DNA of 64,000 nt. Source: Parerythrobacter_A sp963799315 (GTDB lineage Bacteria; Pseudomonadota; Alphaproteobacteria; Sphingomonadales; Sphingomonadaceae). Below are positions 35,214 to 44,421 of the stretch, piece after piece (the first letter of the stretch is position 1; every line of letters starts with the position of its first letter). The stretch is taken from the NCBI GenBank assembly GCA_963799315.1, contig CAWCWP010000001.1:124001-188000 (forward strand). The letters run 5' to 3'. The notes beneath the pieces were generated by a model, which had not been told where the DNA came from, did not search any database, and saw only the letters and a list, made by a program, of their open reading frames with translations. The position numbers were made by a program, and so were the translations under genes.

Positions 35214-35894
35214 ATGCTACCCCGTGAAACCATAGCCACCGCGCAAATCCCCGAAGGCGGCGAGCTGGCGCTGGTCAGCCACGGCCGCGATTTCATCATC
35301 ATGCTGGGCCGCGACGAGCTGATGGGAACGCGGATGCAGTTTTCCGAAGAGCAGCTTGCGCAGCTGACGATGGAGCGGTTGTCCACACCCGCGCCGCGTG
35401 TGCTGATCGGCGGCTATGGTATGGGCTTCACCTTTCGCGCGGCGCTTGCCGTCCTGCCGCAGGGCGGGCGCGTGTTCGTGGCGGAGGTGGTGCCCGATAT
35501 CCTCGACTGGGCGAAGGGACCGCTGGCCGCGCTGACGGGCGATTGCCTGGACGATCCGCGCGGCGAAATCGTGCTGGCCGATGTCGCCGCGCTGATCGAC
35601 GATGCGGTGGACGGCACTACGCCGCGCTACGATGCCATCCTGCTCGATGTGGACAACGGCCCCGATGGCATTGTGCGCGAGGGGAACGAACGGCTCTACA
35701 CGCGCACCGGGCTCGCGCGGGCGCGCGATGCGCTGAATACCGACGGCGTGCTGGCGGTATGGTCCGCTGCGCCCGATCACAAGTTTACCGGGCGGCTGAA
35801 GGACGCCGGGTTCCGCGTCGATGTGCAGACCGTGCGCGCCCGCCCGAACAACAAGGGGCCGCACCACACGATCTGGTTCGCGCGGCGTCCCTGA
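35214..35894 (+). CDS. Spermidine synthase-like class I methyltransferase-fold protein
   Basis: A 226-residue Rossmann-fold protein. 'VLIGGYGMGFTFRAAL' is the nucleotide-binding glycine loop, 'VAEVVPDILDWA' holds the acidic residue at the end of strand 2, and 'YDAILLDVDNGPDG' resembles the spermidine synthase active-site region. The protein is shorter than true SpeE and lacks its N-terminal beta domain, so aminopropyl transfer is doubtful; an uncharacterised SAM-binding enzyme is the safer call. Confidence 0.7.
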   Translation: MLPRETIATAQIPEGGELALVSHGRDFIIMLGRDELMGTRMQFSEEQLAQLTMERLSTPAPRVLIGGYGMGFTFRAALAVLPQGGRVFVAEVVPDILDWAKGPLAALTGDCLDDPRGEIVLADVAALIDDAVDGTTPRYDAILLDVDNGPDGIVREGNERLYTRTGLARARDALNTDGVLAVWSAAPDHKFTGRLKDAGFRVDVQTVRARPNNKGPHHTIWFARRP

Positions 35895-35962
35895 CGGTCG
35901 GGGCCAAGGCTTGCGCCACGCCGCTGTCCTGTGACAAACAAGGGTAATCAGGGGAGACGGGA

Positions 35963-38069
35963 ATGGGATTGAAGGCGCGGGTTTTGGGACTGGCAGCGGT
36001 TTTGGCTGTATCCGTTGCGAGCGGCCCGGCATGGGCAGGCGGCGCATATTGCTCGCCCGAATGGCGGCCCGAAAACCGCAACCTCGGATGCTCCAGCCAG
36101 ATTGCGATTGCACCCGGCAATGACAGCAGGGTCAACCTGCTGCTGCTGTTGCAGGACCGCGCCGGACTGGACGGAGCGGGCCGAACTTATCCCGATCTGG
36201 ACTGGCGCACCTTTTACGGCCGCAATTTCCTGCGCTGGCAGAACCTGCGCGAGGCCTGGTTTCCGCCTGCTGCCAATAGTGGTGGTGCCGTCTATGGCGG
36301 CGACCGGTGTCAGACGGTCGATACCGGACGCGCCGCGTTTCTCGATGCGATTACCGGCAACAGTCGCGTCGCCCCCGCCCTGCGCAATGCGCTGACCACG
36401 GCGCGTGGCACGGTGGATGCGCTATGCGAAGGCGGTGCGAGACGAGGACCGCGCCGGCAATTTCATCGCCGCGCCGTCGCTCGTGCGGCTTGGCGGTGCG
36501 ACGGGCGATTTCCGATCGTACCTGACGGCAGCAGGCGGGTTCTACGGCGGCGACTGGACAGCGGCGACGCGGCAGTTTGGGCGGTTGCGCGATACCGCGA
36601 CGGCGCCGTGGGTAAAGGAAACCGCGCATTACATGGTGGCACGCACGCGGCTGAACGCGGTTATCGACAGATCGGAGGACCGCTGGGGCTGGTTCGATCT
36701 GGACGGCACGGATGTGGCGCTGGCGGCGCAGGCGGAGACCGGTTTTCGCGATTACCTGCGCGCCTTTCCGCAGGGACGCTACGCCGCGTCCGCGCGGGGC
36801 CTGATCCGCAAGGCGGCGTGGCTGCAACGCGACTACGGCAAGCTGGCGACGCTGTATGCACCGATGCTGCGGCGCACGGACTTTGCGGATGAAGGGACTG
36901 CGCGCCTGATCGAGGAGATCGACGACAAGCTGTTGACCCGTGACGCCACACTGGCCTTGTCCGATCCGTACCTTTTGGCCGCACATGACCTGATGCGGAT
37001 GCGCGACAGCAGCACGCCGCTTGCGATGAACGAACTGGCGGGGCAGGCCGATGTCTTTGCCGACGAGCCGGAACTGTTCGCATTCCTGCACGCGAACCAC
37101 GCCTTCTACGTTGCCGATACGCCGAAGCGCGTGCTGGCGCTGGTGCCCGACGATGCCAGGCGTGACAGCTACACCCCGCTGGCGTTCAGCCGCCAGTTCT
37201 TGCGCGGACTGGCGTTGCACGCGACCGGCGACCGGAACGAAGAAGGCTTCTGGCTGGAGCTGATCGGCGGCGCGAAGGGCGTGTGGCAACGTCCGGCGGT
37301 CGAGCTGGCGCTGGCGCGGCTGTACGAACAGCAGGGGCGCACCGACAAGGTATTCGCCGCCGGTTCGCCCATTACCGACCCGCGTATCCGCCGCATCCTG
37401 CTGGGCACGTCCGCCGGTCCCGACATCCTGAAGGCGCAGGCGCGCGACAACAGCCTGCCACGCAGCGAACGCAGCTTCGCACTGTTCACCGTCCTCCTGC
37501 GCCAGTTGCGACATGGCGACTATGCCGGGTTCGGGCAGGATTATGGCTTGCTGTCGGACTATCCCGAGCGTGAAGAAAGGCTGTATCTATACGACGTGAT
37601 GGACGCGGACGAAGCACCGGTGCAGTTCTTCACGCAAGGCAAGATGTCCGACGGCTATCGCTGTGGCGGCATCGATCGCACCGCCGCCACGCTTGCCGCC
37701 AATCCGCGCGATATCGATGCGCGGCTGTGCCTCGGCGATTTTTACCGGCTCAACGGCTTCGACGGCTTCGAATTCGCCTATCGGCAAGACCGCGAAGGCG
37801 AAGCAGCGGAACTCGGCAGCAAGGACGCCTATCCCGGCACGGTCACGCCCCGCCATGCGTTCTACACCAGCATCATCGCCGACCGCGCCGCCACCCGCCA
37901 GCAACGCGCCTATGCGCTGTATCGCGCGGTGAAATGCTACGCGCCGACAAACAACAATACATGCGGCGGGCCGGGCGTCGCGAAGCCGGAGCGGGCGGCT
38001 TGGTTCCGCCGCCTGAAGACCGATTTCGCCGACATCGAATATGCGCGCGAGCTGGACTATTACTGGTAG
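35963..38069 (+). CDS. Large secreted repeat (TPR-like) protein, frameshifted, unknown function
   Basis: About 702 residues. A Sec signal peptide 'MGLKARVLGLAAVLAVSV...GPAWA' is followed by a mature region rich in short helices with TPR-like spacing ('FRDYLRAFPQGRYAASARGL', 'VELALARLYEQQGRTDKV') and several cysteines, suggesting a periplasmic or outer-membrane-attached protein. Near 36425 the frame shifts (a two-base loss in GCGCGC would explain it); the second part is open to 38069. It overlaps the DUF3142 lipoprotein gene by 29 bp, so the two probably act together. No function is recognised. Confidence 0.7.
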
Positions 38070-38781
38070 GCTTGGTCCAAAGCTACTGGCGGCGCTGCTG
38101 GCCGCGTCGGTGCTTGGCGGATGCGAGCGAACGCCTGAAACAAGCGAGGTCGTCGATCCGGCTGACCATACGGCGTTCTATCTGTGGAGCGGGGTCGCGC
38201 CCGATCCTGCCATGGCACAGGCCGAGGCGGTCTATCTGCACTGGGGCGAGCTGCGCCGGGGCGATGCGGACAGCGTGGTGGTGTTGCGCCGCACTGTTCC
38301 CGATCCGCCACCTGATGCAGAATTGTGGCTGGTTGTGCGCGCCGAGCGGCTGGATTGGGGCGGGGCTGCGTATGACGAAGTGCTTGCCGCTGCACGCCGC
38401 TGGGACCGGGCGGGGCGGTTGACCGGCATCCAGCTCGATTTCGACTCCAGCACGCCGCAACTGGGCGATTATGCTGCTTTCCTTACCCGGTTCCGCGCAC
38501 GGCTCCCGGCGAGGTGGCGGTTGTCGGCTACCGGCCTGATGGACTGGCCCGCCAATGCCTCGCAAACAGACCTGGCCGCGATGGCGGAGGCATTGGACGA
38601 GATCGTCGTGCAAACCTATCGCGGCACGCGAACGGTGCCGGACTATCGCAAGTACCTGCGCGCGACCAAGCGGCTCGACCTGCCGTTTCGCGTCGCGATC
38701 ATGGACGGGGCGCAGTGGCGCGAACCGGACCAATTGCGACAGGATCCCGACTATCGCGGTACCGTGGTCTTCCTGCGCTAG
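38041..38781 (+). CDS. DUF3142 lipoprotein
   Basis: A 246-residue protein with a lipoprotein signal: 'LLAALLAASVLGGCERTPE', with Cys28 as the lipidation site. The C-terminal region 'GIQLDFDSSTPQLGDYAAFL' and 'VVQTYRGTRTVPDY' fits DUF3142, a TIM-barrel-like domain that may act on carbohydrate, though no activity is established. It overlaps the preceding secreted repeat-protein gene by 29 bp (probable co-translation) and ends 4 bp inside modC from the other strand. Confidence 0.75.
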   Translation: MRASWTITGRLGPKLLAALLAASVLGGCERTPETSEVVDPADHTAFYLWSGVAPDPAMAQAEAVYLHWGELRRGDADSVVVLRRTVPDPPPDAELWLVVRAERLDWGGAAYDEVLAAARRWDRAGRLTGIQLDFDSSTPQLGDYAAFLTRFRARLPARWRLSATGLMDWPANASQTDLAAMAEALDEIVVQTYRGTRTVPDYRKYLRATKRLDLPFRVAIMDGAQWREPDQLRQDPDYRGTVVFLR

Positions 38782-39407
38782 GCTGAGGGTCTTATTGCGG
38801 GAATGTCGATGACTGTGTCGGTCAGTCGCGCGATTTCGGTGGCGTCGTGGCTGACATGGATGATCTGCATGCCAAGCGTATCGCGGATTGCCTCGATATA
38901 GGCGAGGATATCGTCTGCGCGCGCGCTGTCGAGCGAGGCCAGCGGTTCATCCAGCAGCAGCACACTTGGGCTGGACAACAGCGCGCGACCGATGGCGACC
39001 CGCCGCGTCTCGCCGCCCGACAGGGTGCGCGGGCGTCGCGCCAGCAGCGGTTCCAGCGCCAGCAGGGATACAATCCGCTCGAACGCTGCGGAATCAGCGG
39101 TCATGCTACCATATCGCAGGTTGGCCGATACGGTCAGATGCGGGAACAGGCGGTTGTCCTGAAACACATAGCCGCACCCGCGCCGTGCTGGTGGCAAGTC
39201 GATCCCGTTGGCGCTGTCGAACAGGGTCTTGCCCCCGATCCGGATATGACCCTGCGTCGGGGTCAGCAGGCCCGCGATTGCATTGAGCGTGGTCGTCTTG
39301 CCCGCGCCCGACGGGCCGCGCAGCGCCACCAATGGTGCGTCGGTCTGTATCGCGATGTCCAGATCGTGCGCGCCAATTACCTGCCGGAACGCAATATCAA
39401 ACAACAT
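38778..39407 (-). CDS. modC: Molybdate ABC transporter ATP-binding protein, short form
   Basis: A 209-residue ABC ATPase. Walker A 'GPSGAGKTTT', signature 'LSGGETRRVAIGRAL' and Walker B 'VLLLDEPLASLD' are all present. The C-terminal TOBE (molybdate-binding) domain of ordinary ModC (about 350 residues) is missing, so regulation by trans-inhibition is unlikely. ATG 39407 lies 11 bp inside the end of modB. The gene order modA-modB-modC on one strand supports the assignment. Confidence 0.88.
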   Translation of the reverse strand: MLFDIAFRQVIGAHDLDIAIQTDAPLVALRGPSGAGKTTTLNAIAGLLTPTQGHIRIGGKTLFDSANGIDLPPARRGCGYVFQDNRLFPHLTVSANLRYGSMTADSAAFERIVSLLALEPLLARRPRTLSGGETRRVAIGRALLSSPSVLLLDEPLASLDSARADDILAYIEAIRDTLGMQIIHVSHDATEIARLTDTVIDIPAIRPSA

Positions 39408-40099
39408 GGCGCTGTTTCCTGTCCGGTGACGCACTTCGCCGCACCAGCCATTCGCTCAGCACCAGCGCACCCAGCGACAGGAACACCGACAGCACGGCAA
39501 GGCGCGCCACCGCCGCATCGCTGCCGGGAACCTGCAACGCGGCATAGATCGCCAGCGGCAGGGTGCGCGTCTCGCCCGGAATGTTCGCGGCGAACGTGAT
39601 CGTCGCGCCGAATTCGCCCAGACTGCGCGCGAAGCCCAGCACGGTGCCTGCAAGGATGCCGGGCGCGCTCAGCGGCAGGATGATGGTTGTAAAGCTGCGC
39701 CAGCGGCTTCGCGCCCAATGTGCGGGCCGCTTCGACCAGCCGTTCGTCCACCGCCTCGATCCCCAGCCGCATCGCGCGCACCATCAGCGGCAGGGCCATG
39801 ACACCCGCCGCCAGCGCCGCGCCGGTCCAGCGAAAGGCGAGCGTGATGCCGAATGTGGCCTCCAGCCAGCCGCCGACCGGCCCCGCGCGCCCGAACAGCA
39901 GTAAAAGGCCGTAACCGGTCACGACCGGCGGCAGCACCAGCGGCAGGTGGACCAGTGCGTCGAGCAGGATGCGTCCGGGAAATGTCCTGCGGGCCAGCAC
40001 CCATGCCAGCGCGTAGGCAAGCGGCAAGGTCGCCACCATCGCAACCACGCTGACTTTCAGCGAAAGCAGAACGACCTGCCATTCCAGTGCGGTGATCAT
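39397..40099 (-). CDS. modB: Molybdate ABC transporter permease (frameshifted)
   Basis: A permease of about 234 residues with five or six helices. The start 'MITALEWQVVLLSLKVS' is typical of ModB, and the EAA-like coupling motif 'ARTLGAKPLA...' lies at the shift. Near 39696 one extra base changes the frame, after which 'SFTTIILPLSAPGILAG' and 'FARSLGEFGATITFAANIPG' (a strong ModB signature) read on to 39397. The ATG overlaps the modA stop (ATGA). Confidence 0.92.
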
Positions 40100-40866
40100 G
40101 GGGCCAAGAAACCGTGTTCCGCGAAAACACGGCGCGCGCTTTCGCTGGCAAGGTGGGTCAGCAGGGCATCGCTGTCCGGACGTGCGGAGCGGCTGGCCCG
40201 CGCCGCGAAGTAGCGGATTGGCGGATGCAATGCCTCGTCGAACGATGCCACGGACACCACCCGCGTGCTGGCGCGGGCATCGCTGGCATAGACGATGGCG
40301 GCATCGACTTCGCTGCGTTCGGCCAGCGCGAGCGCGGCGCGGGCGCTGTCGGTCGGGATGATGCGCGGGACGACGCTGGACCACAGCCCCAGCGATGTAA
40401 GTGCCGCCTTCGCATATCGTCCGGCGGGCACGCTGTCCGGTTCTGCCAGCGCGACACTGCCCGCCGACAGCGCATTGGCGATGGTGGCAGGCCGTGCCGC
40501 CTTGCGTGTTAGCGGCCACACAATTTCGAGGCGGTTGCCTGCAATCGCAAGGACGGTATCGGGCGCGACCAGCTTCGTATTGCGCAGAACATGCATCCAT
40601 GCCCGATCGGCCGTGACGACAAGGTCGGCGGGTGCCCCTGATTCTATCTGGCGGACGAGCGCAGGCGTAGCGGCATAGGCGGCAGTCGGCACATCACGCC
40701 CGACTGCTCCCCACGCATTCAGGATGGCATCGAGGCAGCCTTCAAGGCTGGACGCTGCCAGAACAACAGGTCCGACGTTCACAGCCGGAGCGCACGCCGT
40801 CGCCATCGCCGTCGCGCTGACACAGCCGATACCGGCCAGCAGGGTGCGCCGGTCGACCGGGTCCAT
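40096..40866 (-). CDS. modA: Molybdate ABC transporter substrate-binding protein
   Basis: A 256-residue type 2 periplasmic binding protein. 'VVLAASSLEGCLDAILNAW' matches the ModA ligand loop, and 'VYASDARASTRVV' is the second lobe's oxyanion-binding region. The N-terminus 'MDPVDRRTLLAGIGCVSATAMATACAP' contains a twin-Arg-like DRR and a possible lipobox cysteine, so export by Tat or as a lipoprotein is plausible. ATG 40866 is chosen because upstream sequence lacks an export signal. Confidence 0.9.
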   Translation of the reverse strand: MDPVDRRTLLAGIGCVSATAMATACAPAVNVGPVVLAASSLEGCLDAILNAWGAVGRDVPTAAYAATPALVRQIESGAPADLVVTADRAWMHVLRNTKLVAPDTVLAIAGNRLEIVWPLTRKAARPATIANALSAGSVALAEPDSVPAGRYAKAALTSLGLWSSVVPRIIPTDSARAALALAERSEVDAAIVYASDARASTRVVSVASFDEALHPPIRYFAARASRSARPDSDALLTHLASESARRVFAEHGFLAP

Positions 40867-40885
40867 ACGGCCACCGAAACCGGTG

Positions 40886-41570
40886 CTAGCGAACGCGTGG
40901 GCCGCCAAACGGCAGAGGGGGTGGGGGTCGGCGCGCGCCACGGGGTAGCTGCGCCTGGAACGCCCGCCCGCAATGCTCCACGCAATAGGGGAAGCCGGGA
41001 TTGACCGGCGTGCCGCAGAAATGGAAATCGGGTTCGCCCGGATGGCCCATCGGCCAGCGGCAAACCTTGTCGCTCAGGTCCAGCAGGCTGGTCTTGTCGG
41101 CAATGTCGGGGCTGGGCTTGGCCGGGACCAGCCGGCGCGGCGGCGCGGGCGGGATCGGCGGCTGCTGGTCGCCGGGGCCTTGGCGCAGGAAGCCGCCGGG
41201 ACCGACCGAAACGATCTTGGGCAGGTCGGTCTGCGGGTTGGGCATGGGCTGCGGCGCGTTGTTGCCTTTCGCTGCGTCTGCAGGTGCATCGGCCTTGGCG
41301 GTGGGCGCAGGTGCAGGGCGTGCCGGCTGCGGCAGCGCGCGGTTTCGCCACCGGTTTGCGCGGAGCGGGCTTTGCGGCGGCTTTGGTCTTGGCAGCCTTC
41401 TTGGCACCGGCTTTTACCGGGGAGGGGCGCGATTTCAGGCCCAGCCGGTGCGCCTTGCCGATCACCGCATTGCGCGACACCTCGCCCAGTTCTTCGGCGA
41501 TCTGGCTGGCGGTCGATCCGCCTTCCCACATCTTGGTCAGGGTGGCGATGCGATCTTCGGTCCAGCTCAT
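40886..41570 (-). CDS. gcrA: GcrA cell-cycle regulator (frameshifted)
   Basis: GcrA is an alphaproteobacterial sigma-70-binding regulator that acts at CcrM-methylated promoters. The N-terminal HTH-like domain 'MSWTEDRIATLTKMW' and 'SRNAVIGKAHRLGL' is diagnostic. Lys/Ala/Pro-rich linker follows, then a C-terminal cysteine domain 'CRWPMGHPGEPDFHFCG' and 'YCVEHCGRAF'. Near 41338 the frame shifts by one base equivalent; the C-terminal part reads to 40886. The restored length is about 228 residues. Confidence 0.93.
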
Positions 41571-41661
41571 TTTGTATACGTATCCAGTTTAATCAAAATG
41601 CCCGCGAGGCGCGCCGTCAGCAAACTTGTCAGCCAAGGTGGTTGCCCGTAGGCGCGCTGCC

Positions 41662-42513
41662 ATGTCCGATCAAGTTTCCAGCCCGCTTCCGCCCCGTGGC
41701 GTGCCGATAATTACCGGCATCAACCGGGTCGGCCTGTGGAGCCTCTATATTAAGGAGGTTCGGCGGTTTCTCAAGGTGCAGACGCAGACGATCTGGGCAC
41801 CGGCGGTTACCACCTTGCTGTTCCTGGTGATTTTTACCGTGGCGCTGGGCGGGGCGGGCGGTCGTGCGTCGCGCGAAGTGCTGGGCGTGCCGTTCGCCAC
41901 TTTCGTCGCGCCGGGCCTCATCATGATGGGCATGATGCAGAACGCATTTGCCAATTCCAGCTTTTCGCTGCTGGTCGGCAAGATACAGGGCACGATCATC
42001 GACCTGCTGATGCCGCCCTTATCCGATGGCGAGCTGATGGGCGGAATCGTCGCGGCGGCGATCACGCGCGGGCTGCTGGTGGGCGGCGCGGTGGCGCTGG
42101 CGATGGCGTTCTATCCCGGCGTGTCGCTGGCAATGGCGCATGTCTGGGCGGTGGTGTGGTTCGGTCTGATGGGCACGGTGATGCTGTCGCTGATCGGGCT
42201 GGTCGCGTCGATCTGGGCCGAGAAATTCGACCACAACGCGGCGGTGTCCAATTTCGTTATCGCGCCGTTATCGCTGTTGTCGGGAACGTTTTACGTCATC
42301 GACAATCTTGCGCCGCTGTTCCAGACGATCAGCCGGTTCAACCCGTTCTTCTATGTCATTTCCGGCTTTCGCTACGGCTTTCTTGGCCGCAGCGATATCG
42401 GCAACGGGGATACGGGCGTGGTTTATGCGGCGGTCGGGCTGCTGGTGTTCAACGTGGTGCTGGGCGTCGCCAGCTATCGCCTGCTGAAATCCGGCTGGCG
42501 ACTGAAGGACTAA
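41662..42513 (+). CDS. ABC-2 type transporter permease
   Basis: A 283-residue membrane protein with six predicted helices. 'LWSLYIKEVRRFLKVQTQTIWAP' and 'NPFFYVISGFRYGFLG' match the ABC-2 (YadH/DrrB-like) permease family for drug, lipid or polysaccharide export. No partner ATPase is adjacent, so the substrate cannot be inferred. ATG 41662 ('MSDQVSSPLPPRG') is preferred over an earlier ATG at 41626. It is divergent from gcrA. Confidence 0.88.
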   Translation: MSDQVSSPLPPRGVPIITGINRVGLWSLYIKEVRRFLKVQTQTIWAPAVTTLLFLVIFTVALGGAGGRASREVLGVPFATFVAPGLIMMGMMQNAFANSSFSLLVGKIQGTIIDLLMPPLSDGELMGGIVAAAITRGLLVGGAVALAMAFYPGVSLAMAHVWAVVWFGLMGTVMLSLIGLVASIWAEKFDHNAAVSNFVIAPLSLLSGTFYVIDNLAPLFQTISRFNPFFYVISGFRYGFLGRSDIGNGDTGVVYAAVGLLVFNVVLGVASYRLLKSGWRLKD

Positions 42514-42529
42514 CGCCGCGCTCGCGGCA

Positions 42530-42910
42530 TCAATGCGTCAGGGCGCGCCGCATCCGGTACCGGCCCTTGGCAAACCCGTCGAACAGTTCGGCCACATTGG
42601 GATGTTCCACAGGCCCGCCATCGGCATCGGGCAACAGGTTCTGCTGGCTGACATAGGCGACGTAGGAACTGTCGTCGTTTTCGGCAAGCAGGTGATAGAA
42701 CGGCTGTTCACGGTCGGGGCGGATATGTTCGGGAATGGCATCGTACCATTCTTCGCTGTTCGCAAAGACCGGGTCGATATCGAAGATGACGCCGCGAAAA
42801 TCGAACATGCGGTGGCGCACCACGTCGCCGATACCGAAACGCGCATCGACCTGTCGTGCAACGTCGATGGTACGCCCGGCCTGGTGGGAGAAGAATTGGC
42901 TACGATCCAT
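42530..42910 (-). CDS. hspQ: Heat shock protein HspQ (YccV domain)
   Basis: A 126-residue hemimethylated-DNA-binding/HspQ-domain protein. 'ARFGIGDVVRHRMFDFRGVIFDIDP' and 'HLLAENDDSSYVAYVSQQNL' are signature stretches. HspQ is an adaptor or enhancer for Lon-type proteolysis in enterobacteria. ATG 42910 ('MDRSQFFSHQ') fits the domain start. It is convergent with the ABC-2 permease. The 176-bp gap up to the tRNA holds nothing else recognised. Confidence 0.9.
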   Translation of the reverse strand: MDRSQFFSHQAGRTIDVARQVDARFGIGDVVRHRMFDFRGVIFDIDPVFANSEEWYDAIPEHIRPDREQPFYHLLAENDDSSYVAYVSQQNLLPDADGGPVEHPNVAELFDGFAKGRYRMRRALTH

Positions 42911-43086
42911 TGCGCCGGATATAGCCGCTGGCGGCGGCGAAACAAGCGAGGTGGCATTGCTTTTGCGCAATCGCGACCGTTCACCTTCCTGTTACGGGGG
43001 CTTGGCAAGGCGGCGGGCATCGGCTAACCGCCGCGCCTTCGATCGCACCGTCGCCGTAACAGGGGAAAGGTGTCACGTGCTCATGC

Positions 43087-43176
43087 GGAGAGGTGGCAGA
43101 GAGGTCGAATGCGCCGCACTCGAAATGCGGTATGCGGGCAACCGTATCGTGGGTTCGAATCCCACCCTCTCCGCCA
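43087..43176 (+). tRNA. tRNA-Ser (CGA)
   Basis: A 90-nt class II tRNA. The acceptor GGAGAGG pairs with CCTCTCC and the gene encodes its 3' CCA. The anticodon loop CTCGAAA gives anticodon CGA at 43121-43123, a long variable arm lies between, and the T-arm is GTGGG-TTCGAAT-CCCAC. It reads codon UCG. It marks the left edge of the EPS region. Confidence 0.97.
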
Positions 43177-43323
43177 GCCCGTTGATGAAGCCGTCGGATC
43201 GCAGGTCAACTTAGCATCCCGCGGCGATCCCGGGGTCGGAGTGCTTGGCCCATTCTTTGATAAGGGCAATGCCTGCGGTTTTGCCGAGCAGGAAAAGGTG
43301 CCGGTCCTCGGCCCGCAGCACGC

Positions 43324-44259
43324 TCAGGCGCGGTTCGGTGGACGGCGGCTGCGAAGCATGAAGGGGCGTTCTATACATACGGTCAGGATGTAAGCCGCAC
43401 CGGTCGCAATAACGACAACCAACAGCTTTCCTGCCGGATGCTCCGAAATGACTGCGGGGGTGAAGCGCAGGAATGCCGTGAGAACCGGAATATGGACCAG
43501 ATACAAAGTATACGAAATTGCGCCTAGAAATTGCCCGGGCCGGTTGGAAAGCACGGTGCAATTTTCACGACCTGCGAGAATCGCCATACTGGCGAAAACC
43601 GGTAAAAACATGGTGCTGGCCGGCAGATAGGATGCCATCGCCATCACGATAGCGATTGCGCCATACACCGGCATCAGCGGCACATTGATCGTAATTCCGG
43701 AACGGTACAGCAGATACCCGCTGGCGAGGCCGAAAACCGCGCGCGGAAAGGTGAAAGGCGTACCCGACATTTCGATAGTGGCCGCACAGCCCATGCCGAA
43801 CAACGCGATAACAAGTGCAGGTTTTACAAAACGGTCGCCGATAGCAAAAGGCAGCGTGGCTGCCGCAACGGGCAGGTAGAGTTCCCAGGTGATGCTCCAC
43901 GATGGAAAATTGGCAGGCTGCTGTCCAAGCAGGGGAGCTGCAAGCGCGAGTTCGAGAAACGAGGCACTCGACGGGTCGAGCAATACGATCATGAGTGTCG
44001 TAGCGTAGAATGTAGGGGCCAGTCGGCAGAAACGCTTCCATGCAAAGCGCGGCAGATATATGCCGGCGCGCGTGGAGTGACATAGCACGAAGCCGCTGAG
44101 CAGGAAAAAAACGTCGACCGCCAGTTCAAATTCGATACCGCGCCAGCCCGCAACCCGCATGGCAAGCGAATTGAAGCCATAATGGAAAACCACGATACCC
44201 AGCGCCAGAATGCCGCGCAGTCCGTCGAGTTCGGCCCAGTGCTGTTGCCGCGAAGCCAT
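43324..44259 (-). CDS. Acyltransferase 3 family membrane protein (OafA/YrhL type)
   Basis: A 311-residue membrane O-acyltransferase. 'AELDGLRGILALGIVVFHY' is the family signature (R and H catalytic), 'DVFFLLSGFVLCHS' the second, with around ten hydrophobic helices. It probably acylates the exopolysaccharide or a related surface glycan. ATG 44259 ('MASRQQHWAELDG') is chosen; sequence further upstream overlaps nothing of the family. The nearest neighbours are a tRNA and an FkbM methyltransferase gene. Confidence 0.9.
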   Translation of the reverse strand: MASRQQHWAELDGLRGILALGIVVFHYGFNSLAMRVAGWRGIEFELAVDVFFLLSGFVLCHSTRAGIYLPRFAWKRFCRLAPTFYATTLMIVLLDPSSASFLELALAAPLLGQQPANFPSWSITWELYLPVAAATLPFAIGDRFVKPALVIALFGMGCAATIEMSGTPFTFPRAVFGLASGYLLYRSGITINVPLMPVYGAIAIVMAMASYLPASTMFLPVFASMAILAGRENCTVLSNRPGQFLGAISYTLYLVHIPVLTAFLRFTPAVISEHPAGKLLVVVIATGAAYILTVCIERPFMLRSRRPPNRA

Positions 44260-44421
44260 GCGTTCCTGTCGGTTGTTATATCGCGCGAGCCTCACATGCC
44301 CGATACGCGAGCCCGCTAGCAACCCCTCGGGTGAAACCGGCCGGCATTCACATTTTTGGCATTCGTATTGCCGGCGTCGGGCCTTGCCGGTAATGGACAC
44401 GCCACACCGGGGGAAGCGTAA

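Noticed and set aside
43211..43561. A minus-strand ORF ending next to tRNA-Ser, considered as a possible integrase remnant ('LLGKTAGIALIKEW').
   Set aside because: Most of it is antisense or out of frame within the acyltransferase gene, and the short unique part shows no integrase catalytic motif.
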